In this document: in pieces, positions 35,424 to 43,629 of the stretch | Numbering within the stretch: position 1 is the stretch's first letter | How the letters are laid out: each line of letters begins with the position of its first letter | DNA from: Thermoguttaceae bacterium | GTDB taxonomy: Bacteria > Planctomycetota > Planctomycetia > Pirellulales > Thermoguttaceae | Reading direction: 5' to 3' | NCBI GenBank assembly: GCA_017405595.1 | Contig: JAFRAC010000008.1 | Location: 1-54,047, forward strand | Length of the DNA stretch: 54,047 bases | Translations under genes and position numbers: made by a program | Notes under the pieces: generated by a model | Told to the model about the DNA's origin: nothing | Databases searched by the model: none | The model's input: the letters and a program-made list of their open reading frames with translations, nothing else

Positions 35424-36266
35424 ATCGAAGATATCGAGGATGCCGCCGAACCCGGGTACCCTTTCTCCGGAATCTTTTCGCTGAACATCCCTTTTAATGA
35501 GCGACTCGGCCAGGTCGCCCAGCGCCCCCGCCAGTCCGACAACCACGCCGTAGATGACGATTCCCCACCAGGGGGTTGCCGGCTTTGTATGAAGCGCCAT
35601 CGGAATGAGAAAACCGATCGTCAGCCACGCGCCGCCGACCGCCGCGGCCAGGCCGCCGATCCCCCCCTCGATCGTTTTATGGGGGCTGATCGCGGTAAAG
35701 TTGTGTTTGCCGAACATTTTGCCGATCGCGAAAGCGCCGATATCGCAGAGTTTGGTCGTGACGACCATCGAGACGATCGCGCCGATCCCGTAAGCGCAGA
35801 GGAGCATGATCATGAAACTGCACATCACGCCGATATAGGAGATCACGAAGATCGCCCCGCTCAAATTGATGGTGTTCAGCCCCGGCTTTTCCGGTTTCTT
35901 GAACCGCGCCATTTCGCCGACGAAAGCGATCAGAATCCCCCCCGCCATGACCAGGAGTGTTAAAACACAGGTGGTCGCGGCGATCTCCCAGCCGTTTTCG
36001 CTCGTGGTCACTTTGGGGAGCGTGCGGTACCCGGCCAGCCAGCTACAGATCAGAATCCAGTAGGTGCCGATGTAGACGGTCGAACGGCGGGGAAAGATGT
36101 TCCCCGCGTTGAGCAGCGAAAGGACCTCGCGGCACAGAAAGAAGGCGGTCAGCAGAAAGATGGGCATGAGCAGCAGGCCCGGCACCGGCAACTGGTGGTC
36201 GAACCAAAAAATGAGCCCCAGAAGCGCCACCAGCGGAATCCCGATTCCCAATCGCCACCTTAACAT
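35364..36266 (-). CDS. cdsA: Phosphatidate cytidylyltransferase
   Basis: 300 residues with about eight membrane helices. CdsA makes CDP-diacylglycerol from phosphatidate and CTP, feeding phospholipid synthesis at the inner membrane. The conserved C-terminal block is present: CDIGAFAIGKMFGKH, then ISPHKTIEG, GDLAESLIKRDVQRKDSG and PGFGGILDIFDSLL. The canonical signature reads PGHGGxxDR; here Phe replaces His and Ile replaces Arg. Similar substitutions are, to my knowledge, seen in the planctomycete/chlamydial branch, so the enzyme is probably active. Its last 20 codons overlap the end of the opposing gene. Confidence 0.93.
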   Translation of the reverse strand: MLRWRLGIGIPLVALLGLIFWFDHQLPVPGLLLMPIFLLTAFFLCREVLSLLNAGNIFPRRSTVYIGTYWILICSWLAGYRTLPKVTTSENGWEIAATTCVLTLLVMAGGILIAFVGEMARFKKPEKPGLNTINLSGAIFVISYIGVMCSFMIMLLCAYGIGAIVSMVVTTKLCDIGAFAIGKMFGKHNFTAISPHKTIEGGIGGLAAAVGGAWLTIGFLIPMALHTKPATPWWGIVIYGVVVGLAGALGDLAESLIKRDVQRKDSGERVPGFGGILDIFDSLLLAAPVAFCLWAFKLVQ

Positions 36267-36469
36267 CAGAGTACCTGCTCTCTTAACACCCTTTGCGGTT
36301 TTGCCGGACCGGCCCCGGCGGGCTGCCGCCGCGGAAAGAGGGAAAAGGGTTCTTTCCGCGTTTTTCTTTCGTCTGTTCCTGTTTTCATTCTACCCTTTTT
36401 TTGATGCCGATTCCAGAATCTGTATCAAAAATAAACCGATAAAATCAGCCGAAACGAGTTCAGAGTCCC

Positions 36470-36497
36470 TTGTCAAGCCCGCTTTTTCGGGTAATAT
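36470..36497 (+). promoter_or_regulatory. Promoter of tRNA-Ser
   Basis: TTGTCA (36470-36475), a 16-base spacer, and TAATAT (36492-36497), placing the start about 60 nt before the tRNA. The spacer holds a small CCCG/CGGG inverted repeat. Confidence 0.55.
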
Positions 36498-36566
36498 TAG
36501 AAATGTCGGCCCCGGCGAACCGCGTCCTGCTGCGGGCACTGCCGTTTCGCGTGCCGTTACCGAATT

Positions 36567-36653
36567 GGAGAGGTGGCAGAGTGGTCGAATGCGCGGGTTT
36601 GCTAAACCCGTGAGCTCGTAAGGGCTCCGCAGGTTCAAATCCTGTCCTCTCCG
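36567..36653 (+). tRNA. tRNA-Ser (anticodon GCU)
   Basis: Acceptor GGAGAGG pairs with CCTCTCC (36646-36652) plus discriminator G. The anticodon stem-loop CGGGTTTGCTAAACCCG gives anticodon GCT, reading AGC/AGU. A long variable arm (GTGAGCTCGTAAGGGCTC region) is typical of class II tRNA-Ser, and the T-arm contains GGTTCAAATCC. The 3' CCA is not encoded. Confidence 0.95.
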
Positions 36654-36660
36654 CTCCACT

Positions 36661-36685
36661 CCCCGCCGTCGAGGCGGGGTTTTTT
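36661..36685 (+). terminator. Rho-independent terminator of tRNA-Ser
   Basis: CCCCGCC / GGCGGGG stem (36661-36667 with 36673-36679), 5-base loop, then six T, eight bases past the tRNA end. Confidence 0.9.
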
Positions 36686-36979
36686 ATTGCCCGCGCGCGC
36701 CGCGGCGGGAATAGCAACGCGCTTTCCCGCCCCTCACCGAACCCCTTCCCTCTTTCCAAACTTTAGTCTTACCAAAACTTTTTCCCCGTTCCGGTACTTT
36801 CCCCCCGCCGATTCACCCCAAAAACACGCCTGACACCTTAAAAAAAGGGGTCTGCCGCCGCATCTGCGCCCCGCCTAAAACTCCGGGTTTTTCGCGAAAT
36901 CCTCTTTCATCTGCCCTTTTATTTTTCTCTAATTCCTTCATAATATATTCGTATTCTCAAGTAGGAAGTTTGATGACTA

Positions 36980-37004
36980 TCAAGCTTGAACTATTTGAAT
37001 CAAG
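36980..37004 (+). promoter_or_regulatory. Candidate operator in the hydrogenase leader
   Basis: Perfect 10-base palindrome TCAAGCTTGA (36980-36989) followed by a further TCAAG half-site at 37000-37004; another CTCAAG occurs at about 36955. The cluster of TCAAG half-sites 28-52 bases before the hydC start could bind a regulator. It does not match the Rex consensus. Speculative. Confidence 0.3.
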
Positions 37005-37031
37005 CGCTAGGTTCATGATGAAAGGTAGTTT

Positions 37032-37520
37032 ATGGACAGTTCAATTTCGATTATTGAAGAAGTTCAGAAGATTCTGGCACGCTACCCGAATGCCGGCCGG
37101 GATTCTCTGATCCCCATTCTTCAGGAAATCCAGGGGGCTTGCGGTTATCTTTCCCGCGAGGCCGTGGTCGAAGTCGGCAAACAGCTCGGCATTCCGACGA
37201 GCAAGATTTACGGCGTCGCCACCTTCTACAACCAGTTCCGTTTCTCCGCCCAGGGGAAATATCACATCCAGATCTGCCGCGGTACCGCCTGCCATGTCAA
37301 GGGTTCCGCCGCGATTCTCGACGCGCTGGTGCGCGAACTCAAAATCAACCCCGGCGAAACTACCCGTGACGGTCTTTTCAGTTTGGAAATCGTCGCCTGC
37401 ATCGGCGCGTGCGGTTTGGCTCCCGTGATGAACATCTCGAACAACTTCCACGCCAAACTCACCACGCAGTCGATCCCCGGCATCATCAAGTCGTATCGCC
37501 AGCAGGCGGCCCAGGCCTGA
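37032..37520 (+). CDS. hydC: NAD(P)H-dependent [FeFe]-hydrogenase, NuoE-like [2Fe-2S] subunit
   Basis: 162 residues, NuoE/24-kDa-type thioredoxin-fold ferredoxin. The four [2Fe-2S] ligands are Cys82 and Cys87 (CRGTACH) and Cys123 and Cys127 (CIGAC). The N-terminal helical part (LIPILQEIQGACGYLS) is standard. In trimeric HydABC enzymes this subunit passes electrons among the NADH site, ferredoxin site and hydrogenase subunit. First gene of a four-gene operon; 90 bp to hydB, with a GC-rich hairpin (37532-37553) between. AAAGG precedes the ATG. Confidence 0.95.
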   Translation: MDSSISIIEEVQKILARYPNAGRDSLIPILQEIQGACGYLSREAVVEVGKQLGIPTSKIYGVATFYNQFRFSAQGKYHIQICRGTACHVKGSAAILDALVRELKINPGETTRDGLFSLEIVACIGACGLAPVMNISNNFHAKLTTQSIPGIIKSYRQQAAQA

Positions 37521-37531
37521 CACCTTCCCTT

Positions 37532-37553
37532 CCCCGCCCGGTTCGGGCCGGGG
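37532..37553 (+). promoter_or_regulatory. Intercistronic hairpin hydC-hydB
   Basis: CCCCG-CCCG-GTT-CGGG-C-CGGGG forms a strong stem with one bulge and no T-run after it. It is more likely an mRNA-stabilising or partial-termination element adjusting subunit amounts than a terminator. Confidence 0.4.
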
Positions 37554-37610
37554 CGCGAAGAGTGATTCTCAATTCAACACACAACCAATCCAGTTAAGGA
37601 TAGAAACAAA

Positions 37611-39557
37611 ATGGAACAAGTGAAACCTCTTGACAGTGAATTTCTCTCCTGGGCCTTGGGCGACGAAAGCAAACTGACGCCGGAACAGGCGAAACAGCTT
37701 TCGATCCTCCGCCGGGAAGACGTCCTGAAACCGACCTTCTACGTCGGAACGGGCACCTGCGGGCTTGGCGCCGGCGCGGCCGACACGCTTGAAGCCGTCA
37801 AAGTCTTCGTAAAAGAAAACAACCTGGACGCCGACATCGTCGAAGTCGGGTGCGTCGGCCTTTGCGCCGTCGAACCGATCGTCGATATCCAGCTTCCGGG
37901 GAAAAACCGCATCTCGTTCCAGCAGATGACGAAAGACGCGGTTCCCGCCGTTCTCGACGCCGCCGTCAATAAGGGCGAAGCGGTTGCCGACCACGTGATG
38001 GGCCAGTACCGGAACGAAAAGACCGCCGCCTGGGACGGCGTCATCTTCATTGACGAACATCCCTTCTTCGCCCCGCAAACCCGCTGGGTGCTGGCGAACT
38101 GCGGCCTGATGAACCCCGGCAGTCTCGAAGAGTATATCGCCCGCGGCGGTTACCGTGCTCTGAAAAAGACTCTTGAAAACAAAGTCTCTCCCGACGACAT
38201 CTGCAAAGAGGTCCTCGACAGCGGCCTGCGCGGACGCGGCGGCGGCGGGTTCCCCGCCGGGCGCAAATGGATGTTTGCCCGCGCCAACAAAGAGACGCAC
38301 CGCTACCTGATCTGCAACGCCGACGAAGGCGACCCGGGCGCGTTCATGGACCGCGCGGTCATCGAAGGCGACCCGCACCGTCTCCTCGAAGGGATGGCTC
38401 TGGCGGCCTACGCCATCGGCGCCCAGAAAGCCTACATCTACATCCGTGCCGAGTATCCGCTGGCAATCGCCCGTCTGAAGGTCGCCATCGCCGAAGCGAA
38501 AGCGAACCACCTGCTGGGCGACAACATCCTCGGATCCGACTTCTCCCTCGAAATGGTCATCAAGATGGGCGCCGGCGCGTTCGTCTGCGGCGAAGAGACC
38601 GCCCTGATCCACAGTATCGAAGGGAAACGCGGCATGCCCCGTCCGCGTCCGCCGTTCCCCGCGGTCAGCGGCCTGTTCGGCTACCCGACCATCATCAACA
38701 ACGTCGAAACGCTCGCCAACGTGGCCGCGATCGTCGATAAGGGCGCGAGCTGGTTCAACGCGATCGGCACCGAAGGCAGCAAGGGGACGAAAGTCTTCGC
38801 CCTTTCCGGCAAGGTCAACCGCACCGGCCTGGTCGAAGTCGCCATGGGAACCACCATCCGCGACGTCATCTTCTCGATCGGCGGCGGCATTGCCAACGGC
38901 AAGAAATACAAGGCGGTTCAGATCGGCGGTCCTTCGGGCGGCTGCATTCCCGAATCGCACATCGATATCGAAATCGACTACGAATCGCTCAAGACGGTCG
39001 GCGCCATCATGGGGTCCGGCGGTCTGGTGGTGATGGACGAAGATAACTGCATGGTCGACGTCGCGAAGTTCTTCATGGACTTCATCCAGCGCGAGAGCTG
39101 CGGCAAATGCACCCCGTGCCGCGAAGGTACCCGCCGGATGCTCGAGATCCTGCACCGGATCACCCGCAGCGACCGGAACGAGACCGAGCAGGAAACGCTC
39201 GAACGGTTCCAGAGCATTATCCACATGGAAAAGCTCGGCAAGATCATCCAGGACACGAGTCTCTGTGCCCTCGGTCAGACGGCGCCGAACCCGGTTCTTT
39301 CGACGATCCGCTGGTTCCGCGACGAATACGAAGCGCACATCTTCGACCGCAAGTGTCCCGCGAAAGTTTGCGGTGAACTCCTGAAATTCGAAATTATCGC
39401 CGACAAGTGCAAGGGCTGCACCCTTTGCGCGAAAAACTGCCCCGTCGGCGCGATTTCCGGCACAGTCAAACAGCCGCACGTCATCGATGCCGAAAAGTGC
39501 ATCTCCTGCGGTCTGTGCCTGAGCAACTGCAAGTTCAACGCCATCGCCAAACTGTAA
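37611..39557 (+). CDS. hydB: [FeFe]-hydrogenase NuoF-like flavin/NAD subunit with extra ferredoxin domains
   Basis: 648 residues. N-terminal thioredoxin-like [2Fe-2S] domain (Cys50 in GTGTCGLGAG, Cys81 and Cys85 in GCVGLCAVEP). The NuoF core has the NAD/FMN loop GRGGGGFPAG at 208-217, NADEGDPGAFMDR, and EYPLAIARLKVAI. The [4Fe-4S] motif is ESCGKCTPCREGTRRM. Two C-terminal [4Fe-4S] ferredoxin clusters (CKGCTLCAKNCP, CISCGLCLSNC) complete the HydB/HndC layout of electron-bifurcating hydrogenases. It holds the FMN where NADH and reduced ferredoxin electrons are combined. 37 bp separate it from hydA. AAGGATAG is the ribosome site. Confidence 0.96.
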   Translation: MEQVKPLDSEFLSWALGDESKLTPEQAKQLSILRREDVLKPTFYVGTGTCGLGAGAADTLEAVKVFVKENNLDADIVEVGCVGLCAVEPIVDIQLPGKNRISFQQMTKDAVPAVLDAAVNKGEAVADHVMGQYRNEKTAAWDGVIFIDEHPFFAPQTRWVLANCGLMNPGSLEEYIARGGYRALKKTLENKVSPDDICKEVLDSGLRGRGGGGFPAGRKWMFARANKETHRYLICNADEGDPGAFMDRAVIEGDPHRLLEGMALAAYAIGAQKAYIYIRAEYPLAIARLKVAIAEAKANHLLGDNILGSDFSLEMVIKMGAGAFVCGEETALIHSIEGKRGMPRPRPPFPAVSGLFGYPTIINNVETLANVAAIVDKGASWFNAIGTEGSKGTKVFALSGKVNRTGLVEVAMGTTIRDVIFSIGGGIANGKKYKAVQIGGPSGGCIPESHIDIEIDYESLKTVGAIMGSGGLVVMDEDNCMVDVAKFFMDFIQRESCGKCTPCREGTRRMLEILHRITRSDRNETEQETLERFQSIIHMEKLGKIIQDTSLCALGQTAPNPVLSTIRWFRDEYEAHIFDRKCPAKVCGELLKFEIIADKCKGCTLCAKNCPVGAISGTVKQPHVIDAEKCISCGLCLSNCKFNAIAKL

Positions 39558-39594
39558 TACAGAAACAACTTTCGCAAGATAAGGAATAAACACC

Positions 39595-41322
39595 ATGATT
39601 AACATTGAAGTCAACGGTAAAACGATCGAAGCCGAAGCCGGCGAAATGCTGCTGACGGCTCTGAATCGCGCGGGGATCGAAGTTCCGACCCTCTGTAATA
39701 TGGAAGGTCTTCCGGCGACCGGCGCCTGCCGTATGTGCGTCTGCGAAGTCGAAGGCCAGCGCGCGCTGGTTCCCGCCTGCGCGTTCCCGATTGCCGACGG
39801 CATGAAGGTCAAAACCCACTCGCCGCGCGTCATCGAAGCGCGCCGCACCATTCTTGAACTCCTCCTGGCGAACCATCCGACCGACTGCTTCTACTGCGAA
39901 CGGAACGGCAGCTGCAAACTGCAGTCCCTTTCGGTCGAGCTGGGTGTGCGCAGCCACCGCTACACCGGCGAAAAGGACAACCGTCCGATCGACGAATCGG
40001 GTCCGGCGATTGTGCGCGACTCGAGCAAATGCATCCTTTGCGGCCGCTGCGTGCGCGTCTGCGAAAACATTCAGTCGGTCTCCTGCCTCGACTACATCCG
40101 CCGCGGCTCGAAAGCGTTCATCGGCAACGCGTTCAACGAAGGAATGAACATCGCCAGCTGCATCAACTGCGGCCAGTGCGTGGCCGCGTGCCCGACCGGC
40201 GCGCTCACCGCCAAGAACGATGTTCAGAAGGTCATTGCCGCCCTGAACGACCCGGACCTGCACGTTGTGGTACAGCACGCGCCCGCCGTTTCGGTTTCGC
40301 TCGGCGAAGAGTTCAACCTGCCTCTCGGCACCGACGTGATGGGCATGCTCCACGCCGCACTGCGGAAAGTCGGGTTCGACGCCGTGTTCGACACCTCGTT
40401 CAGCGCCGACCTGACCATTATGGAAGAGGCGACCGAACTGGTGAACCGCGTCACCAACGGCGGCGTTCTGCCGATGTTCACCAGCTGCTCGCCCGGCTGG
40501 ATCAAGTTCGCCGAAACCTTCTATCCCGAAATGCTTCCGCACCTTTCGACCTGCAAATCCCCGCAGGGAATGCTCGGCGCGGTCATCAAATCGTGCTACG
40601 CCGAAAAGGTCGGCATCGACCCGAAGAAGATCTACTCGGTCTCGATCATGCCCTGCACCGCCAAGAAGTTCGAAGCGGCGCGTCCCGAACTCGGCCGCGA
40701 CGGCTATCAGGACGTCGACGCCGTGCTGACCACCCGCGAAGCCGCGCAGCTGTTTAAGATGTACGGCATCGACCTCGGCAAACTCGAACCCGAGACGGCC
40801 GATTCCCCGTTCGGCGAACGGAGTACCGCCGGGAAACTCTTCGGCGCCAGCGGCGGCGTCATGGAAGCGGCCGTGCGTACCGCTTACAAACTGATCTCCG
40901 GCGAAGACCTCAAAGAGCTCAAAATCGAAGCGCTCCGCGGTCTCGAAGGGTGGGGGAAAGAAGCCCATCTCGACATCAACGGCCTGAAAGTCGGCGTGGC
41001 GGTTGTCAACTCGCTGGCGAACGCGCGCAAGATCATCGAAATGGTCAAAGCTGGCGAACTGAAAGACATCCAGTTCATCGAAGTGATGACCTGCCCCGGC
41101 GGGTGCATCAACGGCGGCGGCCAGCCGTACGGCGCGACCACCGAACGCGTTACCGCCCGTATGCAGAAGCTCTACAGTCTGGACGCGACCGAATCGCTCC
41201 GTCTCTGTCACGAGAACAAAGAGCTCAAACGGCTTTACGACGAATACCTCGGCAAACCGAACGGCGAGAAGGCGCACCACCTGCTCCACACGCACTACGT
41301 CGAACGGAAGCCGCTCACCTGA
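39595..41322 (+). CDS. hydA: [FeFe]-hydrogenase catalytic subunit, group A, bifurcating type
   Basis: 575 residues; produces or oxidises H2 in the cytoplasm. N-terminal [2Fe-2S] domain (Cys34, 45, 48, 62), His/Cys-ligated [4Fe-4S] (His94, Cys98, 101, 107), two ferredoxin clusters (Cys146-156 and 189-199), then the H-cluster domain. H-cluster signatures: L1 TSCSPGW at 296-302, L2 MPCTAKKFE at 352-360, and L3 MTCPGGCINGGGQP with Cys500 and Cys504. L1 has Ser299 where the prototype is TSCCPGW. The C-terminal small-subunit-like tail (LYDEYLGKPNGEKAHHLLHTHY) is present. With HydB and HydC it should reoxidise NADH plus ferredoxin as H2. The maturases HydE, HydF and HydG are not in the window. Confidence 0.97.
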   Translation: MINIEVNGKTIEAEAGEMLLTALNRAGIEVPTLCNMEGLPATGACRMCVCEVEGQRALVPACAFPIADGMKVKTHSPRVIEARRTILELLLANHPTDCFYCERNGSCKLQSLSVELGVRSHRYTGEKDNRPIDESGPAIVRDSSKCILCGRCVRVCENIQSVSCLDYIRRGSKAFIGNAFNEGMNIASCINCGQCVAACPTGALTAKNDVQKVIAALNDPDLHVVVQHAPAVSVSLGEEFNLPLGTDVMGMLHAALRKVGFDAVFDTSFSADLTIMEEATELVNRVTNGGVLPMFTSCSPGWIKFAETFYPEMLPHLSTCKSPQGMLGAVIKSCYAEKVGIDPKKIYSVSIMPCTAKKFEAARPELGRDGYQDVDAVLTTREAAQLFKMYGIDLGKLEPETADSPFGERSTAGKLFGASGGVMEAAVRTAYKLISGEDLKELKIEALRGLEGWGKEAHLDINGLKVGVAVVNSLANARKIIEMVKAGELKDIQFIEVMTCPGGCINGGGQPYGATTERVTARMQKLYSLDATESLRLCHENKELKRLYDEYLGKPNGEKAHHLLHTHYVERKPLT

Positions 41323-41336
41323 GTTTAACGCGAAGT

Positions 41337-41369
41337 CCGGACCGGGCGTCCGCAAACCGCCCGGGCCGG
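41337..41369 (+). promoter_or_regulatory. Intercistronic hairpin hydA-receiver gene
   Basis: Stem CCGGGCG / CGCCCGG (41342-41348 with 41358-41364), extended by CCGG / CCGG past one-base bulges, and no T-run. Comparable in kind to the hydC-hydB hairpin; could reduce read-through into the receiver gene or protect the hydA mRNA end. Confidence 0.4.
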
Positions 41370-41429
41370 CCTCTCGAGCAGTTTTCGAACACCAACCATT
41401 ACCAACGAAAGAAATAAAGGTTCATCATA

Positions 41430-41810
41430 ATGAAAAATATCAAGATTCTTCTGGTGGACGGCGATCCGGTCTATACGAGCGAAGTGAGCGAACAGCTGAA
41501 AGCCGACGGCAGCACGGTTGACATCGTTGAAAACCGCGCCGAAGCCGAAAAAGCGCTTGCCGCCGCCAAGTACGACCTTGTCATCACCGACCTGGTTATG
41601 GAAAAGGCCGACAGCGGTTTTTCGCTGGCGTTCCATATCAAGAAAGACGCGCCCGAAACGAAGGTGATCATTGCCACCGACGTGAACAGCCGTCACGGCG
41701 TCAAGTTCTCGGTCGACACCGAAGCCGAACGCGCCTGGATCAAGGCCGACGCGTTCCTCGACAAGCCGTACCGTTACGAACAGCTTGCCACGGTCATCGA
41801 ACGGCTGTAA
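41430..41810 (+). CDS. Single-domain response regulator (CheY-like receiver) in the hydrogenase operon
   Basis: 126 residues consisting only of a receiver domain. Acidic pocket Asp10 and Asp12, phospho-acceptor Asp54 in VITDLVM, Thr83 switch position, and Lys112 in DKPYR: all key residues are present, so it should be phosphorylated. No DNA-binding output domain is attached. Located 107 bp after hydA, before the operon terminator. This suggests a phospho-signal tied to H2 metabolism, acting by protein-protein contact, but the kinase partner is not in the window. A weak AAAGG lies upstream of the ATG. Confidence 0.9.
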   Translation: MKNIKILLVDGDPVYTSEVSEQLKADGSTVDIVENRAEAEKALAAAKYDLVITDLVMEKADSGFSLAFHIKKDAPETKVIIATDVNSRHGVKFSVDTEAERAWIKADAFLDKPYRYEQLATVIERL

Positions 41811-41837
41811 ACAGTCCGTTTCCCCAGGAAACACACG

Positions 41838-41874
41838 AAGCCCGAACCGCCAACCCGGTCCGGGCTTTCTTTTT
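41838..41874 (+). terminator. Terminator of the hydrogenase operon
   Basis: AAGCCCG / CGGGCTT (41838-41844 with 41861-41867), an inner ACCG/CGGT helix past one mismatch, followed by TCTTTTT. 27 bp past the receiver stop codon. Confidence 0.85.
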
Positions 41875-41884
41875 ACACAAGCGG

Positions 41885-41945
41885 GCGCCCCGGGCGCTTT
41901 TAATCCGGCCCCCGGCTCCGCGGCCGCACCAGTTTCCCCTGGCCC
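41885..41945 (+). repeat. Dispersed GC-rich repeat, single copy
   Basis: GCGCCCCGGGCGCTTTTAAT, then CCCGGCTCCGCGG and CGCACCAG. The same order of blocks occurs twice in tandem at 53544-53640. Lies between the hyd terminator and the MFS gene end. Confidence 0.7.
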
Positions 41946-41970
41946 CGCGGAAACAGCAGCGCCTTCCCGC

Positions 41971-43176
41971 CTACCCCCGCCCCGCCGGCCGGGGGAGCGA
42001 CCAGGCGAACGCCGAGTTCGCCAGCGCCATGAGCGCCGAGAAGGTGAAGAGCCAGCCGATTCCGAACGTCGCCCAGATAAACCCGCCCGCCAGCGCGATC
42101 AGGATCGAGATCAGGTGGTTAATCGAAATCCCGGTCGAAAGGGTGCTCGTCAGCTCATCGGGCCCGTCGGCGATTTCGCGCACGTAGATATTCGTCGCCA
42201 AAGACGCGGTACTGATCAGCCCGTCGATCAGATAATTCACACAGACGACCCAGACCGCAACATGCAGAGGAAAGATTGCGCCCGCGTACCCGTAGGCCAG
42301 CGCGACCCAGAAGAGGATGAGCGTATCCCAAATCATCACGGTCCGGTACCCGAACCGGTCGGTGATCCGGCCGACCGTCGGCGCGCCCATCATGTTCACG
42401 AGCGCGCTGGCCCCCATCAGAACCGCGACCTGCGGCGTGGTCAGGTGATAGACCTTAATCAGCACATAGGGGGCGAACGTCAGAAAGATCTGTTTCCGCG
42501 CGCCGTAGAAGAGCTCTAAAACGTAGAACTTGTTAAACTTCCGGTGAAAATAGAGGCGGGGCCGTTTCGTCGGGTAATTCGGCGCGTTTTTCGTATAGGT
42601 CGAAAGAATGCTCCCCGCCAGCAGGAGGGCGATCAGAACCCAGACCACCCTAAAGAGGGTCAGATGATCGTCAAGGCCGAAATACCGCGTTCCGGTCCAG
42701 AAGACGGCGGCGACCAGCAGACTGCCGAGAATCGTGCCGGCGTTCATTACGCAGGTCATCAGGCCGAGAGACGAACCTTCCCGGCCCGGGCGCGCCACCT
42801 GCATTGCCAGCGCCTGCCGCGCCGGCATCACCAGATGTTCCCCGGTGCTGAAAAGCATGACCAGCACCGTAAGGCCCGCCTTATTCGAGGGGGCAAGGAG
42901 CAGAAGCGCCGCCAGAAGCGAGACGGCGGTCCCGAGCCGCAGAACGCGCCAGTTGCTCATCCGGTGCAAAAGCGCCAGAAGGAAGACGAGCGCGAACCCG
43001 GGGAGTTCCCGAAAGAACTCGACCACACCCCGCTGAAAGATGGTGATTCCGTGAATGTCGGAAAGGTAATTGTTCAGCGCCGCGGCAAAACAGCCGACCC
43101 CGACGCCCCAGACCGCGATACTGGTAAAGAAAGCGCCCGCGCCCGACGAAGGATTCTGCTGTTCGGCTGGTTTCAC
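41971..43176 (-). CDS. Major facilitator superfamily transporter
   Basis: About 401 residues with 11-12 membrane helices. MFS features: the inter-helix motif GRITDRFGYRTVM in the second half (cytoplasmic loop 8-9) and a central cytoplasmic loop around TYTKNAPNYPTKRPRLYFHRK. Substrate not deducible. The GTG at 43176 with GGAAAG seven bases ahead is preferred; a TTG at 43191 would add five residues. A very good promoter (43233-43260) gives a leader of about 50 nt. The C-terminus is Pro/Arg-rich (PRPAGRG). Not obviously linked to the hydrogenase operon, which is convergent. Confidence 0.88.
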   Translation of the reverse strand: MKPAEQQNPSSGAGAFFTSIAVWGVGVGCFAAALNNYLSDIHGITIFQRGVVEFFRELPGFALVFLLALLHRMSNWRVLRLGTAVSLLAALLLLAPSNKAGLTVLVMLFSTGEHLVMPARQALAMQVARPGREGSSLGLMTCVMNAGTILGSLLVAAVFWTGTRYFGLDDHLTLFRVVWVLIALLLAGSILSTYTKNAPNYPTKRPRLYFHRKFNKFYVLELFYGARKQIFLTFAPYVLIKVYHLTTPQVAVLMGASALVNMMGAPTVGRITDRFGYRTVMIWDTLILFWVALAYGYAGAIFPLHVAVWVVCVNYLIDGLISTASLATNIYVREIADGPDELTSTLSTGISINHLISILIALAGGFIWATFGIGWLFTFSALMALANSAFAWSLPRPAGRG

Positions 43177-43232
43177 GATGGTTCTTTCCAAGGCGGTATT
43201 TTCATTCGGATCAACAAAACAAACCCGCCCGC

Positions 43233-43260
43233 ATTATGAACGAAATCGGGGAAGTGTCAA
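43233..43260 (-). promoter_or_regulatory. Sigma70-type promoter of the MFS gene
   Basis: On the minus strand a perfect TTGACA (43255-43260), a 16-base spacer and CATAAT (43233-43238). Predicted start near 43226. Confidence 0.7.
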
Positions 43261-43480
43261 TGAACCGAGGCTGCGGTGTGCGGCTCGCCGGATACAGACT
43301 TGCCGGACAGAAAAGCGCGGGCAGCTTGCGAAAAAACGGTTCCGCGCCGGGCAACAGTCTTTCCTTTTAAAGATTCTTCCCGCTCGATCCGGTCCGTTTT
43401 CCCCAAAATCGCACTTTCTTTTTTGCGGAAAATCCCCAAAATCGCGTTTTGTCAACAGCTTATCAGCGTTCCGGCGGGCA

Positions 43481-43615
43481 AGGAACCCCCCGACTTTAGT
43501 CGGGGGAGGTCTCCGCCCGCCCTCGGCAAGCAGAAACACTCATTCATCTCGCCCCCGTCTTTAGACGGGGGACTTCGGCCCGGTTCAACCGGAAAACCTC
43601 AATACAGGCTTTCCG
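43481..43615 (+). repeat. Double-hairpin repeat, copy 1
   Basis: Hairpin 1 CCCCCGAC / GTCGGGGG (43487-43494 with 43499-43506; loop TTTA) preceded by GGAAC. A spacer GCCCTCGGCAAGCAGAAACACTC... variant of the AAGCTGAAACACTCACC block follows. Hairpin 2 is CCCCCGTC / GACGGGGG (43552-43559 with 43564-43571; loop TTTA). It is followed by a TTCGGCCCGGTTCAACCGG tail comparable to TATTCGGTCCGATACAACCG at 44981. The CCCCC block is constant while the inner three pairs differ between copies but stay paired. Confidence 0.75.
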
Positions 43616-43629
43616 AACACCCAGCCACC

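Larger units (their letters stand above)
36654..37031. other. Intergenic region ahead of the hydrogenase operon
   Basis: After the tRNA terminator there is one copy of the GCGGGAA-palindrome repeat (36705-36730). From about 36900 the DNA is AT-rich and should contain the hydrogenase promoter (CATAATATATTC around 36939-36950; no convincing -35). AAAGGTAG before 37032 is the ribosome site of hydC. No further gene was seen. Confidence 0.5.

Noticed and set aside
37569..39851. 760-codon minus-strand ORF across hydB
   Set aside because: hydB on the plus strand has every cofactor motif; the antisense translation has none.
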